Origin: Haloterrigena salifodinae
GTDB taxonomy: Archaea > Halobacteriota > Halobacteria > Halobacteriales > Natrialbaceae
Assembly (NCBI RefSeq): GCF_003977755.1
Contig: NZ_RQWN01000002.1
Coordinates: 1,116,001-1,180,000 of the forward strand
Direction of reading: 5' to 3'
DNA length: 64,000 nt
A model generated the notes under the pieces. That model was not told the origin of the DNA. It saw only the letters and a list, made by a program, of their open reading frames with translations, and ran no database searches. This document shows positions 41,337 to 50,062 of this stretch, one piece after another. The first letter of the stretch is position 1. Every line of letters begins with the position of its first letter. The translations under genes were made by a program, and so were the position numbers.

Positions 41337-41842
41337 CGGCGAGTGACGTCCGGCAGATTCGATCGCTAGTATAAGTGCTTTGTAGTGTCACTTCTTCCGT
41401 CACATTGTGCCGCTATTGGAATAGTCTGAGAGCGAATGAGACGAGGACTCTCGAGACGGACGAAAGCCGCAGCGACGACCTGCTGAGCGAACCTACTGGA
41501 TAGACTCGACTCGAGAGACCGGAGCCGTCACTCGCCGGTGGTCCGGCAGGTACCGATTCGAGTGCCTGAAAAAGTCGGCCGGCGAAAGCCGACGGTGGAA
41601 CGATGATAACCGAGGACGAGGGAACTGTCTCAGAGTCGGAACCCCCCTACTGGCAACGACTAGGTGTTCCTCCCTCGTCATTAGCGTGAACGTCCCAGAT
41701 AGTGATAGCTCCATTGCCAAACTGTGTAGGTAGTGGCACGACGGGACGTCGACTCGAGCCCGTTACCGACCGATTCGATCCAGAACGCGACCGAATCGTC
41801 ACCGCCGCTCTCTCGGCCCAAACGGTAGTGTCCCGCGGCCGG
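41337..41842. other. Intergenic region between HTTM and UspA genes
   Basis: About 500 bases. The first 60 bases upstream of the HTTM start are AT-richer and probably hold its promoter (ATAAGTGCTTTGTAGTGTCA region). The remainder has short frames without support. No repeat or RNA structure stood out. Confidence 0.45.
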
Positions 41843-42469
41843 TCACTCGGGTCGTTTCGCGGTCCGCGCCTCGCCCGATACGGCATCGACGTGGACGTGA
41901 ACGGTATCGGTCGCCGTCTCGAGGGGGACGATCCAGGAGGCGCTGGTTCGATGGGGGTCCTCGAGGACGGTGATTTCCGCCGGGTCGAGCGAGCCGTCTT
42001 CCTCGGCGAGCGCCTCGCGGGCGATCCGGGTCGCCTCGTCGGCGTCGTCGATCCGGACGTTTTCGGTGAGGCGAACGGTCACGACCGGCGCGTCGGCCAT
42101 CCGAACGACGCGCTCGGTGACGCTCCCGACTAGCACGCGGTCGAGGCCGGTCCGGCCCTGGGTCCCCATGACGATCATGTCGACGTCGTGTTCGTCGGCG
42201 TACTCGAGGATTTCCTCGTGGGGAACGCCCTGCTCGACCGCCGTCACGACCTCGACGCCCTTACGGGTGGCCTCCCGCTCGACGCGCGCGACGGCGCGGT
42301 CGGCGGCGGCGATCGCCGTATCACTCTGTAGCGTCCCGAGGGGCCCCTCTGGAACGACCGACAGCGCGTGGATGGTCGCCCCGAACTGCTGTGCGATGGC
42401 CATTCCGTGGTCGATCGATTGGCGGGTCCCGTCGCTCCCGTCCGTCGGAATGAGCACGTCCTGATACAT
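41843..42469 (-). CDS. Universal stress protein (UspA family) with C-terminal extension
   Basis: The 208-residue protein has a UspA domain (about 1-143) with MYQDVLIPTDGSDGTRQSID at the start and the ATP-binding GTQGRTGLDRVLVGSVTERV (about 98-117). Residues 150-208 form an extra domain with TSASWIVPLETATDTVHVHV, resembling haloarchaeal YndJ/HalOD-like extensions. It is a cytoplasmic stress-linked protein. It is divergent from the 2-oxoacid dehydrogenase operon. Confidence 0.87.
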   Translation of the reverse strand: MYQDVLIPTDGSDGTRQSIDHGMAIAQQFGATIHALSVVPEGPLGTLQSDTAIAAADRAVARVEREATRKGVEVVTAVEQGVPHEEILEYADEHDVDMIVMGTQGRTGLDRVLVGSVTERVVRMADAPVVTVRLTENVRIDDADEATRIAREALAEEDGSLDPAEITVLEDPHRTSASWIVPLETATDTVHVHVDAVSGEARTAKRPE

Positions 42470-42547
42470 GGTATCGGACGTTAGGAATCCGGACGTATAT
42501 AGCCTCGAGTCCCGCTCTAGGGGACTCGCGTCGCCGTTCCGGTGCCT

Positions 42548-42556
42548 AGCTATTTA
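42548..42556 (+). promoter_or_regulatory. TATA box of the 2-oxoacid dehydrogenase operon
   Basis: CTATTTATC lies about 30 bases before the ATG at 42585, which predicts a very short leader. Confidence 0.5.
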
Positions 42557-42584
42557 TCGATCGATGTGGTGACACCCACCGAGC

Positions 42585-43631
42585 ATGGTACCTGTTACCG
42601 ACCTACAAGAGATGTACGAGGCCATGGTGACGGCGCGCCAGTACGAGGAGCGCCTTCAGGAGGAGTACCTCGAGGGGAAGCAACCGGCGTTCGACATCTC
42701 CGCCGGGCCGATTCCCGGCGAGTTACACCTCGCCGCGGGCCACGAGGCATCGGGCGCGGGCGTCTGCCAGCATCTGCGCGACGACGACACGGTGACGGCG
42801 CCGCACCGACCCCATCACATCGCCGTCGCAAAGGGCGTCGATCTGAAGCGGATGACCGCCGAAATTTTCGGCCGCGAGACGGGCCTGAGCAAGGGGAAGG
42901 GCGGTCACATGCACCTCTTCGATCCAGACGTCAACTTCGCGTGCAGCGGGATCATCGCCGAGGGCTGCCCGCCCGCGGTCGGCGCCGGACTGGCCGCGAA
43001 GAAACGAAATACCGACAGCGTCGCGGTCGCGTTTCTCGGTGAGGGGGCGATCGATCAGGGCGCGTTCCTCGAGTCGCTCAATTTGGCTGCCGTCCAGAAC
43101 CTTCCCGTGGTCTTCGTCGTCGAGGACAACGACTGGGCGATCAGCATGCCCAAAGATCGCGTCACCGACGTCAAGAACGGCGCGCGGCGCGCCGACGGCT
43201 TCGATATGCCGGGAACCCGCGTGGACGCCGACGACGCCGTCGCAGTCTACGAGGCCGCGCGGGAGGCGATCGGTCGCGCTCGAGACCGGAACGGACCGTC
43301 GCTGCTCGAGGTCCAGGTCCACCGACGCATGGGTCACTTCATGGGCGACCCCGAGGCCTACCGCTCCGACGAGGACAAGGCCGCGGCCGAGCGGCGGGAC
43401 TCGATCGACCGCCTCGAGTCGGACCTGCGGGCCCACGACGTCGACGACGAGACGATCGACGAGTTGCGCTCGAGCGCTCGGGAGCGCGTCGAGGAGGCGA
43501 TCGAGTGGGCGAAAGAGCAACCGGAGCCCGAACCGGCGGCCGCCCACGAAGACGTGTTCTCGAATCCGCCGTCGGGCGTGACGGACAGCGAACCGAACGT
43601 TGCGGAACCAGAGGCCGGAGGTGACGACTGA
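42585..43631 (+). CDS. 2-oxoacid (pyruvate/acetoin-type) dehydrogenase E1 alpha subunit
   Basis: The 348-residue thiamine-diphosphate enzyme subunit has HLAAGHEASGAGVCQHLRDD, GRETGLSKGKGGHMHLF and the ThDP motif starting FLGEGAIDQGAFLESLN and ending VEDNDWAIS (about 149-187). With E1 beta it decarboxylates a 2-oxoacid or acetoin and passes the acyl group to lipoate. Haloarchaea often carry several such operons of uncertain substrate. It is the first gene; the E1 beta ATG overlaps its stop by one base. Confidence 0.9.
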   Translation: MVPVTDLQEMYEAMVTARQYEERLQEEYLEGKQPAFDISAGPIPGELHLAAGHEASGAGVCQHLRDDDTVTAPHRPHHIAVAKGVDLKRMTAEIFGRETGLSKGKGGHMHLFDPDVNFACSGIIAEGCPPAVGAGLAAKKRNTDSVAVAFLGEGAIDQGAFLESLNLAAVQNLPVVFVVEDNDWAISMPKDRVTDVKNGARRADGFDMPGTRVDADDAVAVYEAAREAIGRARDRNGPSLLEVQVHRRMGHFMGDPEAYRSDEDKAAAERRDSIDRLESDLRAHDVDDETIDELRSSARERVEEAIEWAKEQPEPEPAAAHEDVFSNPPSGVTDSEPNVAEPEAGGDD

Positions 43632-44677
43632 TGGCACAACAGGAGCGAGATCCGGCGGAAGAACGGCAGACGGACCGATCGCTGACGATGAGCCGCGCGA
43701 TGGTCGAGGCCATCGCCCACGAAATGCGTGAGGACGACGAGGTCTTCTACATGGGCGAGGACGTCGCCGACTACGGCGGCATCTTCGACAGCACTGAGGG
43801 CCTGCTCGAGGAGTTCGGCCGCGACCGCATCATGGACGTCCCGATCAGCGAGACGGCCTACATTGGCGCCGCGGTAGGGGCGGCTCAGGCCGGGATGCGA
43901 CCGATTGCCGAACTCATGTTCGTCGACTTCTTCGGCGTCGGGATGGATCAGATCTACAACCAGATGGCCAAGAACACCTACATGAGCGGCGGCTCCGTCA
44001 GCGTTCCGATGGTGCTGACGGCCGCCGTCGGCGGCACATACAACGACGCCGCCCAGCACTCCCAGGCCCTCTACGGGACGTTCGCCCACCTGCCGGGGAT
44101 GAAGGTCGTCGTCCCGTCGACCGCCTACGACGCGAAGGGGCTGATGCACAACGCCATCCGTGACGACGATCCGGTCGTCTATCTCTTCCACAAGCGGCTC
44201 ATGGGCATCGGCTGGCTGCCGGCGCCAGACGGCCCGAAGACGCCCGTTCCGGAAGACGACTACACGATTCCCTTCGGCAGCGCCGACGTCAAGCGCGAGG
44301 GAACGGACGTGACCGTCGTCACGCTCGGCCTGCACGTCCACCGCGCGCTCGAGGCCGCCGACGACCTCGCGGACGACGGGATTGACGCCGAAGTGATCGA
44401 CCTCCGAACGCTGGTGCCGCTTGACACCGAGACCGTCCGCGACTCGGTCGCGAAGACCGGCCGCCTCGTCGTAGTCGACGAGGACTACCGCTCGTTCGGC
44501 GTCACCGGCGAGATCGTCGCGCGGGTGGCCGAGGACGGACTCGCCGACCTCGAGGCCGTCGAGCGGGTGGCCGTCCCGGACGTCCCGCTTCCCTACGCAC
44601 GGCCGATGGAGAACGAGGTCATCCCGGATGCCGAGGACATCACGGATGCCGTCCGCGCGGCCCGCGGTGACGAATGA
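43631..44677 (+). CDS. 2-oxoacid dehydrogenase E1 beta subunit
   Basis: The 348-residue partner of E1 alpha carries GEDVADYGGIFDSTEGLLEE, PISETAYIGAAVGAAQAGMR, MGGS-like TYMSGGSVSVPMVLTAAVG and the C-terminal transketolase domain ending VPLPYARPMENEVIPD. The first 18 residues are hydrophilic and variable. It overlaps the lipoyl-domain gene by 4 bases. Confidence 0.92.
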   Translation: MAQQERDPAEERQTDRSLTMSRAMVEAIAHEMREDDEVFYMGEDVADYGGIFDSTEGLLEEFGRDRIMDVPISETAYIGAAVGAAQAGMRPIAELMFVDFFGVGMDQIYNQMAKNTYMSGGSVSVPMVLTAAVGGTYNDAAQHSQALYGTFAHLPGMKVVVPSTAYDAKGLMHNAIRDDDPVVYLFHKRLMGIGWLPAPDGPKTPVPEDDYTIPFGSADVKREGTDVTVVTLGLHVHRALEAADDLADDGIDAEVIDLRTLVPLDTETVRDSVAKTGRLVVVDEDYRSFGVTGEIVARVAEDGLADLEAVERVAVPDVPLPYARPMENEVIPDAEDITDAVRAARGDE

Positions 44678-44937
44678 GTTCGGATGACGACCGCGTCGCC
44701 GTCGACACCGGCGACGTCTGGCCCGAGGACACCGACGAGGACGAGGGCGTCGTCGTCAACTGGTTCCTGAGCGAAGGGGCCGGCGTCGAGGCGGGCGACG
44801 CCCTCTGTGAGTTCCAGGTCGAGAAGGTCAGCGTCGACGTTCCGGCGCCGACAGACGGCACGATCGACGAGATCGTCCTCGAGGAAGACGACGAGTTCGA
44901 GCGCGGGGCCGTCCTCGCCTGGATCGCCCCGGCGTAG
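44674..44937 (+). CDS. Stand-alone lipoyl-domain protein (E2 lipoyl carrier)
   Basis: The 87-residue protein is a single biotinyl/lipoyl domain with the attachment lysine in FQVEKVSVDVPAP (Lys at about 50) and symmetric beta strands. It carries the acyl group between E1 and E2. In most organisms this domain is fused to E2; here it is a separate gene and ends 39 bases before the E2 core gene. It overlaps E1 beta by 4 bases. Confidence 0.88.
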   Translation: MSSDDDRVAVDTGDVWPEDTDEDEGVVVNWFLSEGAGVEAGDALCEFQVEKVSVDVPAPTDGTIDEIVLEEDDEFERGAVLAWIAPA

Positions 44938-44976
44938 CGGCGGCCGCGCTCGAGTCCTCTCGATAACTGATTTCCG

Positions 44977-45810
44977 ATGCCACCCACCGATACAGCATCC
45001 GACGGGAGCGACGAACGGGAGACCGAGACGAACGGCGACGGCGAACGGGACCGAAACGGCGGAGCGGACCGCGACGACGGGTCGGGAAGCGACGAGACCC
45101 CGAATACCGACGAAACGGACCAAACCGTCCGCGAGGAGCGATCGCTCTCCCCGATGCGGCGGACGATCGCGAACCGCCTGCAGGACAGCTATCGGAACGC
45201 CGTCCACGTGACAGCCAGCCGAGAGGTCGGCGCCGAGGCGCTGTTCCGTGCGGTCGAGACCGCGAACGACCGCCTCGAGGCGGACATCTCGCTGGTCGAC
45301 GTCGTGCTGGCCGCGCTCTCGGCAACGCTCGCGGACCATCCGGCGTTCAACGCGACGTTCGAAGACAGAACCCACCGCACGTACGAAGAGCACAACGTCG
45401 GCGTCGCGGTCGATATCGAGGCGGGGCTGGTGGCGCCGGTCCTGCGCGATGTCGGCTCGAAGTCCCTCGCCGAGATCGCGACCGAACGACGACGGCTGAC
45501 GGAAACCGTTCAGTCTGGCGCGTACACGATGGACGACCTCCGGGGCGGGACGTTCACCGTCACGAACCTCGGCGTCCTCGGCGTCGACTCGTTCACGCCG
45601 GTCATCAACCCGCCGGAGGTCGCGATCCTCGGGATCGGACGGACGCGGGAACGGGCCTGCCGCGGCGACGACGGTCTCGAGTTTCGCCGCGAGTTGACCT
45701 ACGATCTGAGCTTCGACCACCGGATCGTCGACGGCGCGGACGCGGCTCGGTTCCTCGGGACGCTCGCGGACTACACCGAGGGTGCCGAACGGTTCGCGCC
45801 CGACGGCTGA
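44977..45810 (+). CDS. 2-oxoacid dehydrogenase E2, catalytic core only
   Basis: The 277-residue protein has a low-complexity acidic N-terminus (about 1-48), then the chloramphenicol-acetyltransferase-like core with LSPMRRTIANRLQDSYRNAV, VGVAVDIEAGLVAPVLRDV and the active-site SFDHRIVDGADAARFL (about 248-263). It lacks a lipoyl domain and I see no clear E1/E3-binding domain, although a short helix may hide in the linker. No E3 gene follows, so dihydrolipoamide dehydrogenase must be encoded elsewhere. Confidence 0.88.
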   Translation: MPPTDTASDGSDERETETNGDGERDRNGGADRDDGSGSDETPNTDETDQTVREERSLSPMRRTIANRLQDSYRNAVHVTASREVGAEALFRAVETANDRLEADISLVDVVLAALSATLADHPAFNATFEDRTHRTYEEHNVGVAVDIEAGLVAPVLRDVGSKSLAEIATERRRLTETVQSGAYTMDDLRGGTFTVTNLGVLGVDSFTPVINPPEVAILGIGRTRERACRGDDGLEFRRELTYDLSFDHRIVDGADAARFLGTLADYTEGAERFAPDG

Positions 45811-45893
45811 CCCGACTCAGCGGGGTCCGCTCCTGTTCCCGGTACGGTTAGAAACCCAACAGGAATATATATTCAGAGAGACTATCGTGAAAT

Positions 45894-46721
45894 ATGCGCG
45901 ACCGATATCGCAACGGACTGGCGGTAGTCGACGCCAGTCTGGACGTGTTTCGCGCCCGCCCTGGGCTCGCAATCCTCCCGCTGTTGAGCCTCATCGCCGT
46001 CGGCAGTGCGTACGCGGCCGTCGGCGTCGCGATCCTCCACTACGGCCTGCTCGGCGCGGTATTCACGAACGATCTCGTCAGGTACGGCGCCATGTTCGCC
46101 GGCCTCGCGATTTCCTCGAGCGTCGGCGTCTTCTTCAACGCCGCGGTGGTCCACTGCGCGTCGCGGCAGTTCGACGGCAAGGAGACGTCGGCCCGCGACG
46201 GGCTCGCGGCCGCGTGGGACGCCCGCCGGGAGATCGCGAAGTGGAGCCTCGTCTCCGCGACGATCGGGACCCTCCTCTACGTAGCCGAAGACAACGCCCC
46301 CGGCGTCGGCACGCTCACCCGATCGATCCTCAATCTCGGATGGGGGTTGCTGACGTTTTTCGTCGTCCCAGTGATCGTCACAGACCGAACGGGCTCGCTT
46401 CGGTCGGAACTCCGGAAGAGCGGCGACGCGTTCGCCCGAACGTGGGGCGAGTCGATCACCGCAGCGTTCGGGATCGGCCTGGCGCTGTTCCCGGTCACGC
46501 TGGCCGGGATCTGCATGCTCGTCGTCGCCTACGTCTCGGCGACGGGACTCACCGCGTACGGACTCGGCGCGCTCGGCGGCCTCCTTGTCGTCGCGACCCT
46601 CGTCGTCACGCAGGTACTGGGCATGATCGTCCGAACGGCGCTCTACCGGTACGCGACCGACGGCGAGTGCGTGGGCCCGCTCGCGGAACTTGACCCGGAG
46701 GAGGTTTTCGTCGACGACTGA
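45894..46721 (+). CDS. DUF6159-type haloarchaeal membrane protein
   Basis: The 275-residue protein has six or so membrane helices and begins MRDRYRNGLAVVDASLDVFR. The middle holds KWSLVSATIGTLLYVAEDN and LTFFVVPVIVTDRTGSLRSE. It resembles the DUF6159 family of unknown function. AATATATATT at about 45863-45872 lies 25-30 bases upstream, predicting a leaderless message. It may be a general membrane-organising protein; there is no enzymatic motif. Confidence 0.7.
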   Translation: MRDRYRNGLAVVDASLDVFRARPGLAILPLLSLIAVGSAYAAVGVAILHYGLLGAVFTNDLVRYGAMFAGLAISSSVGVFFNAAVVHCASRQFDGKETSARDGLAAAWDARREIAKWSLVSATIGTLLYVAEDNAPGVGTLTRSILNLGWGLLTFFVVPVIVTDRTGSLRSELRKSGDAFARTWGESITAAFGIGLALFPVTLAGICMLVVAYVSATGLTAYGLGALGGLLVVATLVVTQVLGMIVRTALYRYATDGECVGPLAELDPEEVFVDD

Positions 46722-46889
46722 CCCGCTCGAGTCGGTCGGTCGCAGTCACCCTTCGTACGGATCAGCAGGCGACCTGACTCACGCTCGAGAACGACCGGTC
46801 GCAGTCGACGAACCGGAACGACTCGCTAACGCTGACTGTATTGATTGGGTGAGTGGTTACCGTCGGAAAGGATCCCTCCGGTGTATCTT

Positions 46890-46948
46890 TGACAATCTTT
46901 TTTACGGTACACGAAAACGTATCGCACGGAGCATGACAAATCTTGTCA
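46890..46948. promoter_or_regulatory. Palindromic site on the start codon of the acyl-CoA synthetase gene
   Basis: TGACAA-ATC-TTGTCA (46934-46948) is a perfect inverted repeat that begins on the ATG itself and spans codons 1-6. A matching half, TGACAATCTT, lies 44 bases upstream at 46890, next to a T-rich TATA-like stretch. A repressor here would block a leaderless promoter. Confidence 0.5.
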
Positions 46949-48516
46949 CTAACGTCGCGGCCGCCGTCGAGGACCACGGCGAGAACACCGCGATCGGGTT
47001 TCAGGGCTCGGAAACGAGCTACGAGGAGTTCTGGGGGCAGACCGGAGCGTTCGCCACCGCACTCGAGGAACGGGGGCTGGGTGCCGACGATCGGGTCGCG
47101 CTCTATCTGCCGAACGTACCGCCGTTTCTGATCTCGTTCCACGGGACGTTGCGGGCCGGCGGAGTCGTCGTCCCGATGAACCCGCAGTACAAGGCCCGTG
47201 AAATCAGCCATCTGCTCGCCGACAGCGGGGCAAAGGTCGTCGTCGCACTCGCCGATCTCGTTCCCTTCGTCACGGAGGTCCAAGACGAGACCGATGTCGA
47301 ACACGTGGTCAGCGTCGGCGGCGACGCGGACGGTGCCACCGAGTTCGAGGCGTTCCTCGAGCCGGGTGATCCCGGTATCGCCAAGCGCGACGACGACGAC
47401 GACGCCGTCCAGCCGTACACCTCCGGGACGACGGGCCAGCCAAAGGGCGTCCAGCTCACCCACGAAAATCTCGCATCGAACGCGAACGCAGCGTCGAAAC
47501 TCATCCCCGACGGAATCCGGCCGGACGACAAATCACTCGGCGTGTTACCGCTGTTCCACATCTACGGGATGACCGTCGTCATGAACGCGTCGCTGTTCAA
47601 CGGCGGTGCGTACTACCCAATGGCCTCGTGGGATGCACAGGAGGCCGTCTCGTTGATCGAAGACGAGGAGATGACGATCATGCACGGCGTACCGGCGATG
47701 TACAACGACGTTATCAATCAGCCGAACGCCGAGGAGTTCGACATGTCCTCGCTGAGACTCTGTGGCGTCGGCGGCTCCGGGATCCCGGTTGAGGTCCTGC
47801 GCCGGTTCGAGGAGCTCTACGAGCCGAAGATCTACGAAGGATACGGCCTGACCGAGACCAGCCCGATCACTCACTTCAACAGCCCGATCGAAGGCCGTCG
47901 AGTTGGCAGCATCGGGAAGACCGTCCCCGGCGTCGACTCGAAAGTGGTCGACGACGACTTCGGAGAGGTCCCACCGGTCGAAACGGGTCCCGTCGACGAG
48001 GAGGAGGCCGACCTCCACGAGATCACCGGCGAGATCGTCGTCGCCGGCCCGAACGTGATGAAGGGCTACTACGGCCTGCCCGAGGCCAACGAGGAGGCCT
48101 TCACTGAGGAGGGCGGCCGTCGCTGGTTCCATACCGGCGACGTCGGCTACCGCGACGAGGACGGCTTCTTCTACGTCGTCGATCGCGAGAAGCACATGAT
48201 CGTCACCGGGGGCTACAACGTCTACCCGCGGGAGGTCGAGGAACTCCTCTTCGAGCACGAGGACGTCGCCGACGCCGCCGTCGCGGGCATTCCCGACGAA
48301 CGTCGCGGCGAGACCGTCAAGGCGTTCATCGTACCGACGCCCGACGGCGACGTGACCGAGGACGAGATCAAGGAGTACTGTCTGACCAACCTCGCGGAGT
48401 ACAAACACCCCCGCGAGGTCGAGTTCGTCGAGGAACTGCCCCGGACAACCACGGGCAAGGTCCAGAAGTTCAAGCTCCGCGAGCAGGACGAAGAGGAGGA
48501 GGCGGAGGCCGAATAA
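46933..48516 (+). CDS. Long-chain fatty-acid (acyl-) CoA synthetase
   Basis: The 527-residue adenylate-forming enzyme has the P-loop motif YTSGTTGQPKGVQLTHENL (about 158-176), GYGLTETSPITHFNSP (about 311-326), WFHTGDVGYRDEDGFFYVVDR and the C-terminal catalytic lysine in PRTTTGKVQKFKLRE. It activates a carboxylic acid with ATP and CoA, feeding beta-oxidation. The ATG at 46933 is chosen because it begins the family domain and carries the palindromic site; 81 upstream codons are open but unlike it. The next gene overlaps by one base. Confidence 0.9.
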   Translation: MTNLVTNVAAAVEDHGENTAIGFQGSETSYEEFWGQTGAFATALEERGLGADDRVALYLPNVPPFLISFHGTLRAGGVVVPMNPQYKAREISHLLADSGAKVVVALADLVPFVTEVQDETDVEHVVSVGGDADGATEFEAFLEPGDPGIAKRDDDDDAVQPYTSGTTGQPKGVQLTHENLASNANAASKLIPDGIRPDDKSLGVLPLFHIYGMTVVMNASLFNGGAYYPMASWDAQEAVSLIEDEEMTIMHGVPAMYNDVINQPNAEEFDMSSLRLCGVGGSGIPVEVLRRFEELYEPKIYEGYGLTETSPITHFNSPIEGRRVGSIGKTVPGVDSKVVDDDFGEVPPVETGPVDEEEADLHEITGEIVVAGPNVMKGYYGLPEANEEAFTEEGGRRWFHTGDVGYRDEDGFFYVVDREKHMIVTGGYNVYPREVEELLFEHEDVADAAVAGIPDERRGETVKAFIVPTPDGDVTEDEIKEYCLTNLAEYKHPREVEFVEELPRTTTGKVQKFKLREQDEEEEAEAE

Positions 48517-49316
48517 TGGCGCTGGGCGAAGCGGTCCACCTCGAGATCGAGGCCGACGGCCCCGCGACGATCACGCTCGACCAACCGGATCGGCGCAACG
48601 CCCTCTCGGAGGCGATCAGCACCGGTATCTCCGAAGCGCTCGACGAGATCGAGGGTAGCGACGCTCGAATCGTCCGTATCGAGGGCTCGGGCGGCTCGTT
48701 TTCGGCCGGCGGCGACATCGAGCGCATGGTCGAGGGAATCGAAAACGACGTCCCTGCCGACGAGCGGGTGCGCAGGCTCGAGCGCTCGACGAACGCGCTC
48801 ATCGGGCGAGTGGCGAAGTTCCCGATTCCGACGGTCGCGGTGATCGACGGCCCCGCCGTCGGCGCCGGCGCGAACCTCGCGATCGCCTGCGACGTGCAAC
48901 TGGCCAGCGAAACGGCCGTCTTCGGCTTCGTCTTCCGGCAGGTCGGGCTGAGCATCGACGCCGGCACGTCCTACCTGCTGCCCCGCATCGTCGGTGAGAA
49001 CGTCGCCAAGGAACTCGTGTTGACCGGCGACATCATCGACGCCGGCCGCGCCGAAGAAATCGGCCTCGTTAATCACGTCTACGGCGCCGAGGAGTTCGAC
49101 GAGCGGGTCGACGAGTTCGTCGAGAAGGTCGTCTCCGGCCCGCCGGTCGCGCTTCGACACGCCAATCGGCTGGTGGGCGAAGGGCTCGATAAATCGCTCG
49201 AGCAGGCGCTGACCGACGAGGCGACGGCCCAGGGGATCGTCTTCGACACCGCGGATCACGAGGAGGGCGTCGACGCCTTCCTCGAGGACCGCGAGCCGTC
49301 GTTCGACGGCCGGTAG
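48516..49316 (+). CDS. Enoyl-CoA hydratase/isomerase family protein
   Basis: The 266-residue crotonase-fold protein has ITLDQPDRRNALSEAIS at the start, the oxyanion-hole pieces SGGSFSAGGDIERMVEG (about 58-74) and GPAVGAGANLAIACDVQLA (about 112-130), and a C-terminal helical tail. It is likely to hydrate or isomerise enoyl-CoA made by the adjacent synthetase. Its ATG shares a base with the synthetase TAA. Confidence 0.9.
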   Translation: MALGEAVHLEIEADGPATITLDQPDRRNALSEAISTGISEALDEIEGSDARIVRIEGSGGSFSAGGDIERMVEGIENDVPADERVRRLERSTNALIGRVAKFPIPTVAVIDGPAVGAGANLAIACDVQLASETAVFGFVFRQVGLSIDAGTSYLLPRIVGENVAKELVLTGDIIDAGRAEEIGLVNHVYGAEEFDERVDEFVEKVVSGPPVALRHANRLVGEGLDKSLEQALTDEATAQGIVFDTADHEEGVDAFLEDREPSFDGR

Positions 49317-49373
49317 CGGCCGAATTCGTTCTCCGACTCGAGCGATACTCCCGTCTCCGTTCGCGACCGTCGC

Positions 49374-49838
49374 TTAGCGATCCGGCTCGGTCCGAGCGGT
49401 CCCGCCGCCGACCGGAATCAACGTCGAGACCCGTGCGTTTTCCTTGATCTGCAGGCCGCCGTCGGCGACGGTCAGCGGGATCAGCGGTAGGTGCGACGCG
49501 ACCAGCATCGAGGGGTGGGAGCTGCCCCGAGCCAGCAGTTCGTTGCGCGGCTGGAGCTGGACCGGCTCCTCGAGGTCGGTCAGGAACTCGTTGTGCTGGA
49601 GGACGTACTGGCCACCCTCGAGATCCCACCAGCCGTACTCGTCGTCCGGATCGCGAAGATCGGTGGGCACCGGCTCGAGGTCGGCGTCCTCGAGTTCGTC
49701 GCCGCCGAAATCCAGTCGCCCGGGCGCGGCGACCTCGTAGATTGCGCTGACGGTCAGATCGATGCCGTGCTCGTGGACCTGTGCGGGTTCGTATACGAGG
49801 TTGTCGACGACCTCGGCGAGCGGATGCTCAGCGGACAT
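49374..49838 (-). CDS. dCTP deaminase/dUTPase family protein
   Basis: The 154-residue protein is a trimeric dUTPase-fold enzyme as judged by LDFGGDELEDADLEP, VLQHNEFLTDLEEPVQLQPR and LARGSSHPSMLVASHLPLIPL. It may remove uracil-containing nucleotides from the pool. The start MSAEHPLAEVVDNLVYEP is preferred; ten more codons upstream are open. It is divergent from the MOSC gene. Confidence 0.72.
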   Translation of the reverse strand: MSAEHPLAEVVDNLVYEPAQVHEHGIDLTVSAIYEVAAPGRLDFGGDELEDADLEPVPTDLRDPDDEYGWWDLEGGQYVLQHNEFLTDLEEPVQLQPRNELLARGSSHPSMLVASHLPLIPLTVADGGLQIKENARVSTLIPVGGGTARTEPDR

Positions 49839-50062
49839 TTCGGTCGGAGTGATGGTTTCCCAGCGCAAAAAACGTGTCCTCGTCCCATCGAATATCGTCG
49901 GTGCGTCGAGCGCCGGCGGAGCCAGCGGACTCGAACGCTGACCGAGGTACCCTCGCCGTCGATTCGGATCACGACTGGCGGCTCGCTATCAACCACAGTG
50001 ACTTTCCGATATTCTTTCCAAAACGAATACACCTAAAAGTTAGGCCGTCAACAGTAGGGCCG

